Assembly: GCF_001028175.1 (NCBI RefSeq)
Contig: NZ_AEJF01000173.1
Span: 1 to 64,000, forward strand
Direction of reading: 5' to 3'
Length of the DNA stretch: 64,000 nucleotides
Source: Caballeronia mineralivorans PML1(12)
GTDB taxonomy: Bacteria > Pseudomonadota > Gammaproteobacteria > Burkholderiales > Burkholderiaceae
Translations under genes and position numbers: made by a program
Part shown: positions 7,401 through 15,549 of the stretch, one piece after another
How the letters are laid out: each line of letters opens with the position of its first letter
How positions within the stretch are numbered: position 1 is the stretch's first letter
Notes under the pieces: model-generated
Seen by the model: the letters and a program-made list of their open reading frames with translations, nothing else
Told to the model about the DNA's origin: nothing
Databases searched by the model: none

Positions 7401-8699
7401 ATGCCCGGAACCACTGTGAAGAAACCCTTTTATAAAGTCCTGTACGTGCAGGTGCTTGTGGCTATTGCCCTTGGCATTGCGCTCGGGCATTTTTATCCCG
7501 CGCTCGCCACCGAGATGAAGCCGCTCGGCGATGGGTTCATCAAGCTCATCAAGATGGTGATCGGCCCGATCATCTTCTGTACGGTCGTGACCGGGATTGC
7601 CGGCATGGAAGACATGAAGAAAGTCGGGCGCGTGGGCGGCAAGGCGCTGCTCTACTTCGAAATCGTCTCGACGTTCGCGCTCGTGCTCGGCCTCGCCGCT
7701 ACGCACATCTTGAAACCGGGCGTGGGCTTCAACATCGATCCGGCTACGCTCGACGCCAAGGCAGTCGCTTCATACGCCGCCAAGGCGCACGGCCAGACGA
7801 CCACCGACTTCCTGCTGCACATCATCCCGGACACGATCTCGTCGGCGTTCGCACAAGGCGAAATCCTGCAGATCCTGCTGGTCGCGCTGCTGTTCGGCGC
7901 GGTGCTCGCTACTGCGGGTGAGAAGGGCCGCGTGGTGACCGGGTTTATCGAAGGGCTGTCGCATATCCTGTTCGGCATCGTGCGCATCATCACGAAGCTG
8001 GCACCGATCGGCGCGTTCGGCGCAATGGCGTTCACCATCGGCAAGTACGGCATCGGCTCGCTCGTGCCCATGCTCAAGCTGATCGGCACGTTCTATCTGA
8101 CGTCCATCGTGTTCGTTGTGGTCGTGCTCGGGATCATCGCGCGGATGGTGGGGTTCAACATCCTGCGGTTCGTTGCGTACATCAAGGAAGAAATGCTGAT
8201 CGTGCTGGGCACGAGCTCGTCGGAAGCCGCGCTGCCGCAACTGATGCTCAAGCTCGAAAAGCTCGGCTGCTCGCGCTCGGTGGTGGGCCTCGTGGTGCCG
8301 ACCGGTTATTCGTTCAACCTTGACGGCACCAACATCTACATGACGATGGCCGTCCTGTTCATCGCGCAGGCCACCAACACGGACCTGACGTGGACGCAGC
8401 AACTGACGCTGCTCGCCGTGACCATGCTGACGTCGAAGGGCGCAAGCGGCGTGACCGGCGCAGGCTTCATCACGCTGGCCGCAACGCTCGCTGTCGTGCC
8501 GACCATTCCGCTGTCGGGCATGGTGCTGATTCTTGGCATCGACCGCTTCATGAGCGAGTGCCGCGCGCTGACGAATATTGTCGGTAACGGCGTGGCGACG
8601 GTCGTGGTGTCGGCGTGGGAAAAGGAACTCGATCGTAACAAACTGCGCGATCAGCTCAAGCACGGCGCGGTGGATACCGAAGCCGAAACCGTGTCCTGA
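7401..8699 (+). CDS. dctA: C4-dicarboxylate/H+ or Na+ symporter DctA
   Basis: DctA imports succinate, fumarate and malate across the inner membrane. The 432-residue protein begins KKPFYKVLYVQVLVAIALG and shows the DAACS-family features: many membrane helices, a serine-rich reentrant loop (LGTSSSEAALPQ), NLDGT in PTGYSFNLDGTNIYM, and the C-terminal MLTSKGASGVTGAGF and FMSECRALTNIVGNG motifs. The ATG at 7401 has no clear Shine-Dalgarno; a GTG at 7416 is an alternative giving the common MKKPFYK start. A sigma-54 promoter lies upstream and the cognate two-component genes dctB-dctD follow. Confidence 0.95.
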   Translation: MPGTTVKKPFYKVLYVQVLVAIALGIALGHFYPALATEMKPLGDGFIKLIKMVIGPIIFCTVVTGIAGMEDMKKVGRVGGKALLYFEIVSTFALVLGLAATHILKPGVGFNIDPATLDAKAVASYAAKAHGQTTTDFLLHIIPDTISSAFAQGEILQILLVALLFGAVLATAGEKGRVVTGFIEGLSHILFGIVRIITKLAPIGAFGAMAFTIGKYGIGSLVPMLKLIGTFYLTSIVFVVVVLGIIARMVGFNILRFVAYIKEEMLIVLGTSSSEAALPQLMLKLEKLGCSRSVVGLVVPTGYSFNLDGTNIYMTMAVLFIAQATNTDLTWTQQLTLLAVTMLTSKGASGVTGAGFITLAATLAVVPTIPLSGMVLILGIDRFMSECRALTNIVGNGVATVVVSAWEKELDRNKLRDQLKHGAVDTEAETVS

Positions 8700-8754
8700 C
8701 GGTTTGTGATCCATCAAGCAGCGATTAGTTGATCGCAGAAAGGAACACACGGCA

Positions 8755-10788
8755 ATGAAAGCGGCGAAGCATTCTGTGGCGGATGCTTCGCCGCGTCCGT
8801 TTACGGAGGTATCGACGCAGGCATCGACGCAGGCATCGACGAAGGCGTCGACGAAGGCGTCGTTCGAAGCAGCGCGTGCCACAATCGCGGGATTGCATCG
8901 TCTGGAACCCGTTCACGTGACGCGTCGTTTGCTGGTTTTCCTGCTCCTTCTCGCCGCGCTTGGCGGCGTGTGCGCGCTCACCTGGAGCATCGCGTGGCAA
9001 CGTGGCCTCGACGCATTGCGTCAAAACGCTGCGGCGCGCGTCGACCGCACGACGGCCGAGCTGAAAAGTACGCTCGACCGTTACGAATATCTTCCTTATC
9101 TGCTCGCGCGCCATCCGTTCGTGCAGGAAGTTCTCGCCGATCCAAACCCGCGCTTCACTGCGCGCGCGGACCGTTATCTCGAGGACCTGAACACGCACGC
9201 GCGCGCGACAGCGACGTACATCATCCAGTCGAACGGCCGCTGCGTGGCGGCGAGCAACTGGAACAGCCCGGATAGTTTCGTCGGCGCCGAATATTTGTTC
9301 CGGCCATATTTCGTCGATGCCGTCAAAGGCGGCACCGGCCGCTTTTTCGGGCTCGGCACGATCTCGCGCGAGCCGGGCTATTTCATCTCGCAGCCGGTTT
9401 TCAAAGAGGGCACGCGCGACATCATCGGCGTGGCGGTGGTCAAGCTGAACCTGGAGTGGCTGCAAGGCGCCGATGCCTCCGAGCCGCTGCTTGTCACCGA
9501 CGATCACGGCGTGATCTTCCTGTCGTCGGTGCCGGCGTGGAAATATCACACGCTGCGGCCGTTGCCGAAGGACATCGAGGCGTCGGTGTATTCCGCGCGG
9601 CAGTACGCCCAGCATCCCATCACTGCGTTGCCGATCACCATCGTGCGCACGCTTGCGGGCGGCGCGCAGATTGTGCGGGTGGGGGGCGGGCGCGATGCGC
9701 CGAGCTTTCTCGCCACGCAGCGCGCGCTGGGCGAACCGGACTGGCACCTGATGACGATGGCATCGCTCGATCCGGCGGTCGATGCGGCGTGGAGCGCGAC
9801 CATTGTGACGGCGCTGGTGTTTGTGTCGCTGTGTTTGCTCGCGTTCTACTGGCGCATGCGGCGTGCGCGCGTGCGCGAAATGATCCGCAGCCGCGCGCTG
9901 TTGCAGACCGCGTATGCCGAGTTGAACGAGCGCGTAGCGGAGCGGACGGCGGATTTATCGGAGACGAACGCGTTGTTGACCAAGGAGGTCGGTGAGCGCA
10001 CGCGGGCCGAACAGGACCTGCGCGCCGCGCACCACGAACTGATCCAGGCGAGCAAACTGGCGGCGCTCGGTCAGATGGCGGCGGGCATCACGCATGAGCT
10101 GAACCAGCCGCTCGCGGCGTTGCGCAGTTTCTCCGACAACACGCGCGTGCTGATCGAGCGCGGCGATCATGTGGCGGCCAATGAGAATCTGGAGGCGATT
10201 GCCGCGCTCACGGAGCGGATGGGGAAGATCACGAATCAGTTGAAATTATTTGTGTCGAAGGCGCGTCCGAAAAGCGCGCGCACTGATGTTGGCCGCGCAT
10301 TGCGCAACGTGCTCGCGATGCTGCAGCCACGGATGAAGAACGTGGCGCTTGCCTTCGATGCCGAACAACGCGCTGATGCCGGTCCACCGCTGTATGTGGG
10401 CTGCGAGGATCTGCGGCTCGAGCAGATCCTGATCAACCTGATTGGCAACGCGCTGGACGCGGTGGCCGCGTGCGATGCCCCGCGCATCGAGATTGAGTTG
10501 GTGATGCACCAATCGACCGTCGACATCGTGGTGCGAGACAATGGGCCGGGCATTCCGCCTGATGTCTTGCCGCGTCTTTTCGAGCCTTTTTTCACGACGA
10601 AGGAGATGGGACACGGCTTGGGATTGGGACTGGCGATCTCGTCTGCCATAGCGCGGGACTACGGCGGCACCCTGGTGGCGCGTAATCTGGTCCCGCAGAT
10701 GGAAGTGGATGGACCGGAGGGCGGCACGCAGGCGGACGCGGACCGTTCGCACGGGGCAGAATTCGTGATTACGCTGAGGCGCGCGTGA
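8755..10788 (+). CDS. dctB: C4-dicarboxylate sensor histidine kinase DctB
   Basis: The 677-residue sensor has an unusual cytoplasmic N-terminus with a four-fold STQA/STKA repeat (residues 20-36), a first membrane helix near 60-80, a periplasmic PAS-like double sensor domain (with YRP-type FRPYFVDA and GYFISQPVF), a second membrane helix near residue 350, a coiled coil, then the kinase core. The H-box is ITHELNQPLAALRSF; the N, G1 and G2 boxes are NLIGNALDA, DNGPGIP and GHGLGLGLAIS. It senses dicarboxylates and phosphorylates DctD. It starts 55 bases after dctA and is followed by dctD. Confidence 0.93.
   Translation: MKAAKHSVADASPRPFTEVSTQASTQASTKASTKASFEAARATIAGLHRLEPVHVTRRLLVFLLLLAALGGVCALTWSIAWQRGLDALRQNAAARVDRTTAELKSTLDRYEYLPYLLARHPFVQEVLADPNPRFTARADRYLEDLNTHARATATYIIQSNGRCVAASNWNSPDSFVGAEYLFRPYFVDAVKGGTGRFFGLGTISREPGYFISQPVFKEGTRDIIGVAVVKLNLEWLQGADASEPLLVTDDHGVIFLSSVPAWKYHTLRPLPKDIEASVYSARQYAQHPITALPITIVRTLAGGAQIVRVGGGRDAPSFLATQRALGEPDWHLMTMASLDPAVDAAWSATIVTALVFVSLCLLAFYWRMRRARVREMIRSRALLQTAYAELNERVAERTADLSETNALLTKEVGERTRAEQDLRAAHHELIQASKLAALGQMAAGITHELNQPLAALRSFSDNTRVLIERGDHVAANENLEAIAALTERMGKITNQLKLFVSKARPKSARTDVGRALRNVLAMLQPRMKNVALAFDAEQRADAGPPLYVGCEDLRLEQILINLIGNALDAVAACDAPRIEIELVMHQSTVDIVVRDNGPGIPPDVLPRLFEPFFTTKEMGHGLGLGLAISSAIARDYGGTLVARNLVPQMEVDGPEGGTQADADRSHGAEFVITLRRA
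8809..8862 (+). repeat. 12-bp tandem repeat inside dctB
   Basis: Four consecutive 12-base units (8809-8820, 8821-8832, 8833-8844, 8845-8856) and a half unit encode Ser-Thr-Gln-Ala twice and then Ser-Thr-Lys-Ala twice. The unit length is a multiple of three, so copy changes keep the frame. It lies before the first membrane helix. Confidence 0.9.
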
Positions 10789-10850
10789 CGAGAGGTGAGT
10801 CGGCACGGGCCACATGCTGAGAAAATACGTCCTTTCGCGCCGAAAAGAGC

Positions 10851-10876
10851 AACACCCAGCAGGAACACCCAGCAGG
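10851..10876 (+). repeat. 13-bp direct repeat at the dctD ribosome-binding site
   Basis: Two adjoining copies of AACACCCAGCAGG (10851-10863 and 10864-10876) precede dctD. The second copy supplies the AGGAG used as Shine-Dalgarno (10874-10878), nine bases before the ATG at 10888. It looks like a recent tandem duplication. Confidence 0.85.
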
Positions 10877-10887
10877 AGTAAAAACCG

Positions 10888-12228
10888 ATGACCACAGGCC
10901 TTCAGGTGATCTTCATCGAAGACGATGAACTGGTACGCCGCGCAAGCGTGCAAAGCCTCCAGCTCGCCGGTTTCGACGTCACTGCATTCGGCAGTGTGGA
11001 GGGCGCATCGCGCCTGATCGATGCGAGTTTCCCCGGCGTGATCGTGAGCGATATCCGCCTTCCGGGCGCGAGCGGGCTCGACCTTCTGGCGCAGTGCCAC
11101 GAACGAGCGCCCGAAGTACCGGTCATCCTTGTGACAGGCCACGGCGACATCTCGATGGCCGTCCAGGCGATGCGCGACGGCGCCTACGATTTCATCGAAA
11201 AGCCATTCGCGTCAGAGCGGTTGATAGAAGCGGTGCGCCGTGCGCTGGAGCGCCGCAAGCTCGTGCTGGAAAACCGCGCTCTTCGGCGTGAACTTGCCGG
11301 CCAGAGCAGCGTGGCGCCGAGAATCATCGGACGCAGCCCGGCTATCGAACAGGTGCGCAAGCTGATTGCGAACGTCGCGCCGACCGATGCCTCCGTGCTG
11401 ATCAACGGCGATACCGGGGCCGGCAAGGAATTGATCGCGCGCAGCCTGCACGACTTGTCGCCACGTCGCGACAAACCGTTTATCGCGGTGAATTGCGGCG
11501 CGCTGCCCGAGCAGATGTTCGAGTCGGAGATGTTCGGCTACGAGGCCGGTGCGTTCACCGGCGCGCAGAAACGGCGTATCGGCAAGCTCGAACATGCGTC
11601 GGGCGGCACGCTGTTCCTCGATGAAATTGAAAGCATGCCGCTCGCGCTGCAAGTCAAACTGCTGCGCGTGTTGCAGGACGGCGTGCTGGAGCGGCTTGGT
11701 TCGAACCAGCCGATTCGCGCGAATTGCCGAGTGATCGCGGCCGTGAAGGGCGATATGGCGGAGCACGTCGCGGCGGGTACGTTCCGGCGCGACCTGATGT
11801 ACCGGCTGAACGTGGTGACGATCACGCTGCCGCCGCTCGCTGAACGCCGTGAAGACGTGGTGCCGCTGTTCGAACACTTTTTACTCGATGCCGCCGTGCG
11901 CTACGAGCGCCCCGCACCGTTGCTCAGCGATCGCCAGCGCGCTGAACTGATGCAGCGCGACTGGCCGGGTAATGTGCGTGAACTGCGTAACGCGGCGGAC
12001 CGGATGGTGCTGGGCATTATCGATGAAACCGGCGTGCCGCTCGAAGCCGCCACGCAGTCGCTCAAAGAGCGCACGGAGCATTTCGAGCGCGCGGTGATCG
12101 GGGAGGCGCTGGAGCAGTGCGGTGGCGTGGTCGCTGCGGCGGCTGACCGGCTGCAGCTCGGCAAGGCCACGCTCTACGAGAAGATCAAGCGGTATGGGCT
12201 GGCGGTGAAGGGCGAAGGGGAGCGGTAG
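10888..12228 (+). CDS. dctD: sigma-54 response regulator DctD
   Basis: The 446-residue activator has an N-terminal receiver domain with phospho-acceptor Asp55 (IVSDIRLPG), a central AAA+ domain with Walker A GDTGAGKE at 174-181, the sigma-54 contact loop GAFTGA at 221-226 and Walker B LFLDEI at 242-247, and a C-terminal Fis-type helix-turn-helix (VVAAAADRLQLGKATLYEKIKRYG). It should activate the sigma-54 promoter before dctA when phosphorylated by DctB. It shares the plus-strand cluster with dctA and dctB and ends before a strong bidirectional terminator. Confidence 0.95.
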   Translation: MTTGLQVIFIEDDELVRRASVQSLQLAGFDVTAFGSVEGASRLIDASFPGVIVSDIRLPGASGLDLLAQCHERAPEVPVILVTGHGDISMAVQAMRDGAYDFIEKPFASERLIEAVRRALERRKLVLENRALRRELAGQSSVAPRIIGRSPAIEQVRKLIANVAPTDASVLINGDTGAGKELIARSLHDLSPRRDKPFIAVNCGALPEQMFESEMFGYEAGAFTGAQKRRIGKLEHASGGTLFLDEIESMPLALQVKLLRVLQDGVLERLGSNQPIRANCRVIAAVKGDMAEHVAAGTFRRDLMYRLNVVTITLPPLAERREDVVPLFEHFLLDAAVRYERPAPLLSDRQRAELMQRDWPGNVRELRNAADRMVLGIIDETGVPLEAATQSLKERTEHFERAVIGEALEQCGGVVAAAADRLQLGKATLYEKIKRYGLAVKGEGER

Positions 12229-12265
12229 AGGATTCTTGATCGTCATCGCACGCCTCCCAAAGACA

Positions 12266-12296
12266 AAACGCCCGCTGACCAGTCAGCGGGCGTTTT
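12266..12296 (+). terminator. terminator after dctD
   Basis: A long, nearly perfect stem (arms about 12266-12279 and 12282-12296) with A-rich left and T-rich right flanks lies between the convergent dctD and tlpA-like genes and can stop transcription in both directions. Confidence 0.88.
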
Positions 12297-12327
12297 CACT
12301 TCTCACAACGTCAAGCCCGAACCGCCT

Positions 12328-12864
12328 TCAAGCTGCGTTCAGTGCCTTGTCCAGAAGCGCATCGAGTTCTTCGAACGTCGGCTCACCGACATAACGCTTC
12401 AGGATCTTGCCGTCCTTATCCACGACAAACGTCGTCGGCGTCAGTTGGACATTGCCGAACTGCTTCGCGGCGCTGCCGTCGTCCATGGCGACCTTGAACG
12501 GCAGGTTGCGCGTCTGTGCGTAGTTGGTCACGTACATCGGCGCGTCGTATTTCATCGCGACCGCGACGAATTCCAGTCCCCGGCCCTTGAAGCGGTTGTA
12601 CGTGTTGACCATGGCCGGCATCTCTTTCATGCAGGTTTCACAGTCGGTCGCCCAGAAGTTGATCAGGTAGACCTTGCCCTTGAGATCCGTCGATGTCGAT
12701 ATTTTCTGGCCCGACAACAGCGTGAACGTGGCGTCCGGAACACGTTGTTGTCCGCCGAACGCAAAATAGCCGGTGCACGCGATCACGCCGGCGACGATCG
12801 CCATCACGATGTAGCGCAGCGGGCTCTTGCTGCGTCCCGGTGAAACCTGTGAATTCTCTGACAT
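12328..12864 (-). CDS. TlpA-family thiol-disulfide reductase
   Basis: The 178-residue protein has an N-terminal membrane anchor (YIVMAIVAGVIACTGYFAF, residues 18-36) and a periplasm-facing thioredoxin fold. Its active site is WATDCETCMKEMP with C75 and C78, and the cis-proline is in LTPTTFVVD. Such proteins reduce disulfides during cytochrome c maturation or related periplasmic work. I chose the ATG at 12864, preceded by a GAGG site; the frame extends upstream to 13194 but that part is not family-like. It is divergent from a lipoprotein gene. Confidence 0.88.
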   Translation of the reverse strand: MSENSQVSPGRSKSPLRYIVMAIVAGVIACTGYFAFGGQQRVPDATFTLLSGQKISTSTDLKGKVYLINFWATDCETCMKEMPAMVNTYNRFKGRGLEFVAVAMKYDAPMYVTNYAQTRNLPFKVAMDDGSAAKQFGNVQLTPTTFVVDKDGKILKRYVGEPTFEELDALLDKALNAA

Positions 12865-13069
12865 GAAAACCTCGAGCGTGCTCGGTTGAATCGCGACGAC
12901 GCCAGCCTGACTGGATGCTCCGCATTTTAGCGCCAATCTCTGAAAAGCGTTTCTGCGTGCGGCTTGGTGTGAGGCGTTTGCAAGGCAGGGCGTTATCCAG
13001 CGCAAAACTCGCTGCCAACGTATCAGGGGCCAGCAGCGGATAATCACGGTTTTCCTCGCAACATTTCTC

Positions 13070-13675
13070 ATGATCCGAGTTTTCCCACGCGCCTTGAAGC
13101 GCGTCGTCACGCAAAATTCCCCGCGCGCCCTGTTCAAATCGGCCGCTTCGACCACCACGCTCCTGTTCGTCGCCGCCGCGCTGTTGGCCTGCACGCCGGC
13201 TTACGACTGGCGCACGATCCAGAACAACGACGACGCCTACGAAGTCACCTTCCCGGCCAAGCCGCGTTCCGACGCACGCGATATCGACATCGCCGGGAAG
13301 CCGATGCACATGAAGATGCAGATGGCCGAGGCGGGCGACGCCGTGTTCGCCGTCGGTACCGTCGACTTGCCCGATGCCGATCCGGCGACCCAGCGCGCCG
13401 CGCTCGATTTTCTTCAGCAAGGGTTGGCACGCAATCTCAATACCGTGCCCGCGATACATCCGGTCCAGATTGACGTGGCGGCAGGCGGACACTTGGCTGG
13501 CGCCGAAATTGCCGTGAGCGGCACGAGCGCTGATGGCCAAAAAAGCGGAACACGTCAGATCCGGGCGCGTTTCATCGCCAAGGGCACACACGCGTACCAA
13601 GTCGCGATCGTCTCGACCAAGGCGCCGCCGCCCGATCAAATCGATCAGTTTTTCTCCTCGTTCAAACTTTTTTAA
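13070..13675 (+). CDS. putative lipoprotein, function unknown
   Basis: The 201-residue product has a signal peptide with lipobox LLAC at 38-41, so it should be lipidated at Cys41 and exported. The mature part begins TPAYDWRTIQ and has a repeated beta-strand character (YEVTFPAKPR, MKMQMAEAGDAVFAVG, AYQVAIVSTK) and ends FFSSFKLF. I do not recognise a named family. It is divergent from the TlpA-like gene with a 205-base spacer. Confidence 0.72.
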   Translation: MIRVFPRALKRVVTQNSPRALFKSAASTTTLLFVAAALLACTPAYDWRTIQNNDDAYEVTFPAKPRSDARDIDIAGKPMHMKMQMAEAGDAVFAVGTVDLPDADPATQRAALDFLQQGLARNLNTVPAIHPVQIDVAAGGHLAGAEIAVSGTSADGQKSGTRQIRARFIAKGTHAYQVAIVSTKAPPPDQIDQFFSSFKLF

Positions 13676-13807
13676 GTATTTGCACGAAACAGCGCCCATT
13701 CGTTCGCCGATATTTCTCTAATTGGCAGACACGCAGCGAACGTTTCAGGCCTGAGAAATCGCACAAGCATTTTGGGCTAAAACTAGGATTTATCTCAGTT
13801 TTTTAAA

Positions 13808-13842
13808 CTATCCACAGAGGTTGTGGATAACTTTGTGGAAAA
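13808..13842. promoter_or_regulatory. cluster of three DnaA-box-like sites
   Basis: CTATCCACA at 13808-13816 (one mismatch), a perfect box in reverse TGTGGATAA at 13822-13830, and TGTGGAAAA at 13834-13842 (reverse of TTTTCCACA, fits TTWTNCACA). The last two are 12 bases apart. The surrounding 13676-14063 spacer is AT-rich for this genome (for example 13910-13935) and has no gene. Confidence 0.6.
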
Positions 13843-14063
13843 CTTCACCGCACCCTCGCCAAGTGCCCGTCCGACGCGGCTTTCCTTACTTTGACTCGAT
13901 TCGTGGCAGTCTAAAATAATCAATAAAATCAATGGTCTGCGGATCATTGCCAAAATTGGTGTTTGATCAGATGTTAAAGAAACAAGGAACGATGCAATGT
14001 GCATAAGTCAAGTCTTGACAGGCGATTTTTCTTTTTGTCGAGCGGTGCGGTTCCGGTGGTGTT

Positions 14064-14342
14064 TTATGCGGTCGTGGATGCACGCCGGTATTGAATCGCT
14101 TCGGCGAGGTGGGCAGCGGTCGGCGAATCGGCTATAGGCAGGTCGAAGCGGCCCGATTCCTTCGGTAGATCGGCGGGGGCGAGATCATGATGCGGCGGAC
14201 CGGGAAATCGAAGCCACAATTCTGGAGTGCGGCGCGCACTCGCTCGCGGCTTTCACGGACGTCGAGATCGGGCAGGCCGACGATTGAACTCGGGCGCGCG
14301 CCCAGGGGCGGGCGCGCGGCTGCGCACCACGGCAAGCGACAT
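14064..14342 (-). pseudogene. comM: comM (YifB, Mg-chelatase-like) relic with large internal deletion
   Basis: ComM is a hexameric AAA+ branch-migration helicase that helps integrate transforming DNA; intact proteins have about 500 residues. Here the minus strand keeps the start MSLAVVRSRAPAPGRAPE, then in a shifted frame SIVGLPDLDVRESRERVRA and FDFPVRRI, then in a third frame LAPADLPKESGRFDLPIA. That is joined directly to HLAEAIQYRR, which resembles the very C-terminus of ComM, and a TAA. Nearly all of the AAA+ and chelatase domains, roughly 1.3 kb, are missing, and there are at least two frame breaks. It lies just downstream of ubiK on the same strand, where comM normally sits. Confidence 0.85.
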
Positions 14343-14445
14343 GATTTTTCCCCGCTGCCGGCGCCTCGTCAATCCGAGGCAACGGCTCAATGAGCCAACA
14401 TCACGGCTCGCTTAGCCGATGACACGCTTTAGCAAAACCAGATAG

Positions 14446-14712
14446 TCAGTCCTGAGGGCTGGACGACGGCCCGCCGCCTAACTTCGCTTCCAGTTGCGCG
14501 ACTCGTTGTTCGAGTTCCTCTAGCCGGGCGCGCGTGCGCACGAGCACTTGCGTCTGGGTATCGAATTCTTCGCGCGTCACCAGATCCAGCTTCGAAAAGC
14601 CCTGGGACAGCATGGCTTTCATATTCCGTTCAATGTCTTTTGCCGGCGAATTCTTAAGCAGTTCGCTCATCTTGGCCTGGAAGTCATTGAATACGTCGTT
14701 GGGTTGTTTCAT
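14446..14712 (-). CDS. ubiK: ubiquinone biosynthesis accessory factor UbiK
   Basis: The 88-residue product is a BMFP (DUF526) protein: an N-terminal amphipathic helix (VFNDFQAKMSELLKNSP), a central LDLVTREEFD, and a C-terminal coiled coil (RARLEELEQRVAQLEAKL) ending in a Gly/Ser/Pro tail. UbiK works with UbiJ in aerobic ubiquinone synthesis. The ATG at 14712 has an AGAGGA Shine-Dalgarno and family-typical length. The first NtrC-like site of the divergent glnK promoter begins only 16 bases upstream. Confidence 0.87.
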   Translation of the reverse strand: MKQPNDVFNDFQAKMSELLKNSPAKDIERNMKAMLSQGFSKLDLVTREEFDTQTQVLVRTRARLEELEQRVAQLEAKLGGGPSSSPQD

Positions 14713-14727
14713 GCGGTTTTCCTCTTG

Positions 14728-14744
14728 CGCACCATGAAGGTGCA
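14728..14744. promoter_or_regulatory. NtrC-binding site 1 upstream of glnK
   Basis: The 17-base dyad reads CGCACC, 5 bases, GGTGCA, one mismatch from the NtrC consensus TGCACC-N5-GGTGCA. It lies about 270 bases upstream of the glnK sigma-54 promoter, a normal enhancer position. Confidence 0.75.
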
Positions 14745-14777
14745 TTCATTGTTAGCTCAGTGCTCCGGCAAACCGGA

Positions 14778-14794
14778 TGATCCATTTTGGTGCG
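14778..14794. promoter_or_regulatory. NtrC-binding site 2 upstream of glnK
   Basis: A weaker dyad with a good right half (TTTTGGTGC) is centred 50 bases, about five helical turns, from site 1. Same-face spacing of a strong and a weaker site is typical of NtrC enhancers. Confidence 0.6.
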
Positions 14795-14998
14795 CGCGAT
14801 AGGGCGCCCCGTCAGAACCGGGACACATCCACGCAGCACGATGCTGCGCTTGCGAACACACCTGTTTGCCCGGACCTTGCGAGCACTCTAGCAACGATCC
14901 ACGGTGCGCGCCAGCGCACGCAGGCGTTGCTGGCCGTTCGGTCTACGCCCGCGCACGGCGTGCGCCGCAGCCTTGTTCTACATACCTAGACGCGTGCA

Positions 14999-15014
14999 TG
15001 GCATACGAGTTGCA
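14999..15014 (+). promoter_or_regulatory. sigma-54 promoter of glnK-amtB
   Basis: TGGCAT-N5-TTGCA has the -24 GG at 15000-15001 and the -12 GC at 15012-15013, exactly 12 apart. It is 165 bases before glnK and downstream of two NtrC-like dyads, which together predict nitrogen-limitation control. Confidence 0.85.
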
Positions 15015-15178
15015 TAAGTGGCCCGGGCCTCGTCCGTGCGCGCTTTTCCGGGCGGTCGGTAACGCGGCGTGGCGCATCAGACGCTGCTCGCGACGGGCAC
15101 GAGGCAACGAGGGATCAGGCATGGGACCAGATTAAAGCGCTAAAGCGCCAACTCTGTTCGACACACAGCGAGGGATAC

Positions 15179-15517
15179 ATGAAGCTCATTACCGCAATCA
15201 TCAAGCCGTTCAAGCTCGACGAAGCACGCGAAGCGCTATCGGCTATTGGCGTCTCGGGCATTACCGTGACCGAGGTAAAAGGCTTCGGCCGCCAGAAGGG
15301 CCACACGGAGCTGTATCGCGGCGCCGAGTACGTGGTCGACTTTCTGCCGAAAGTGAAGATCGAAGCGGCGGTCTCCGACGACATCGTTGACCAGGCGATC
15401 GAGGCGGTAGAGCGCGCGGCCCGCACGGGCAAGATCGGCGACGGCAAGATCTTCGTCACCCCGATTGAACAAGTCATTCGCATTCGCACCGGTGAGACCG
15501 GCGCGGACGCTCTCTAA
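15179..15517 (+). CDS. glnK: nitrogen regulatory protein P-II
   Basis: P-II proteins sense glutamine and 2-oxoglutarate and gate AmtB. The 112-residue protein has the family start MKLITAIIKPFKLDEAREAL, the T-loop GRQKGHTELYRGAEY with uridylylation site Tyr51, and the C-terminal signature GKIGDGKIFVTP. Its place 32 bases before amtB identifies it as the GlnK-type paralogue. It is controlled by the sigma-54/NtrC region upstream. Confidence 0.95.
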   Translation: MKLITAIIKPFKLDEAREALSAIGVSGITVTEVKGFGRQKGHTELYRGAEYVVDFLPKVKIEAAVSDDIVDQAIEAVERAARTGKIGDGKIFVTPIEQVIRIRTGETGADAL

Positions 15518-15549
15518 AAAAAGATTCGGCGATAAGAGGAAACAGAAGA

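Noticed and set aside
13808..13842. Chromosomal origin of replication
   Set aside because: DnaA boxes are present, but dnaA, rpmH, gyrB and parAB are not nearby and only three boxes are seen.
14904..14919. Inverted repeat GTGCGC-N4-GCGCAC upstream of glnK as an NtrC site
   Set aside because: The arms face the wrong way for NtrC (needs TGCAC outward to GTGCA). Better sites exist at 14728 and 14778.
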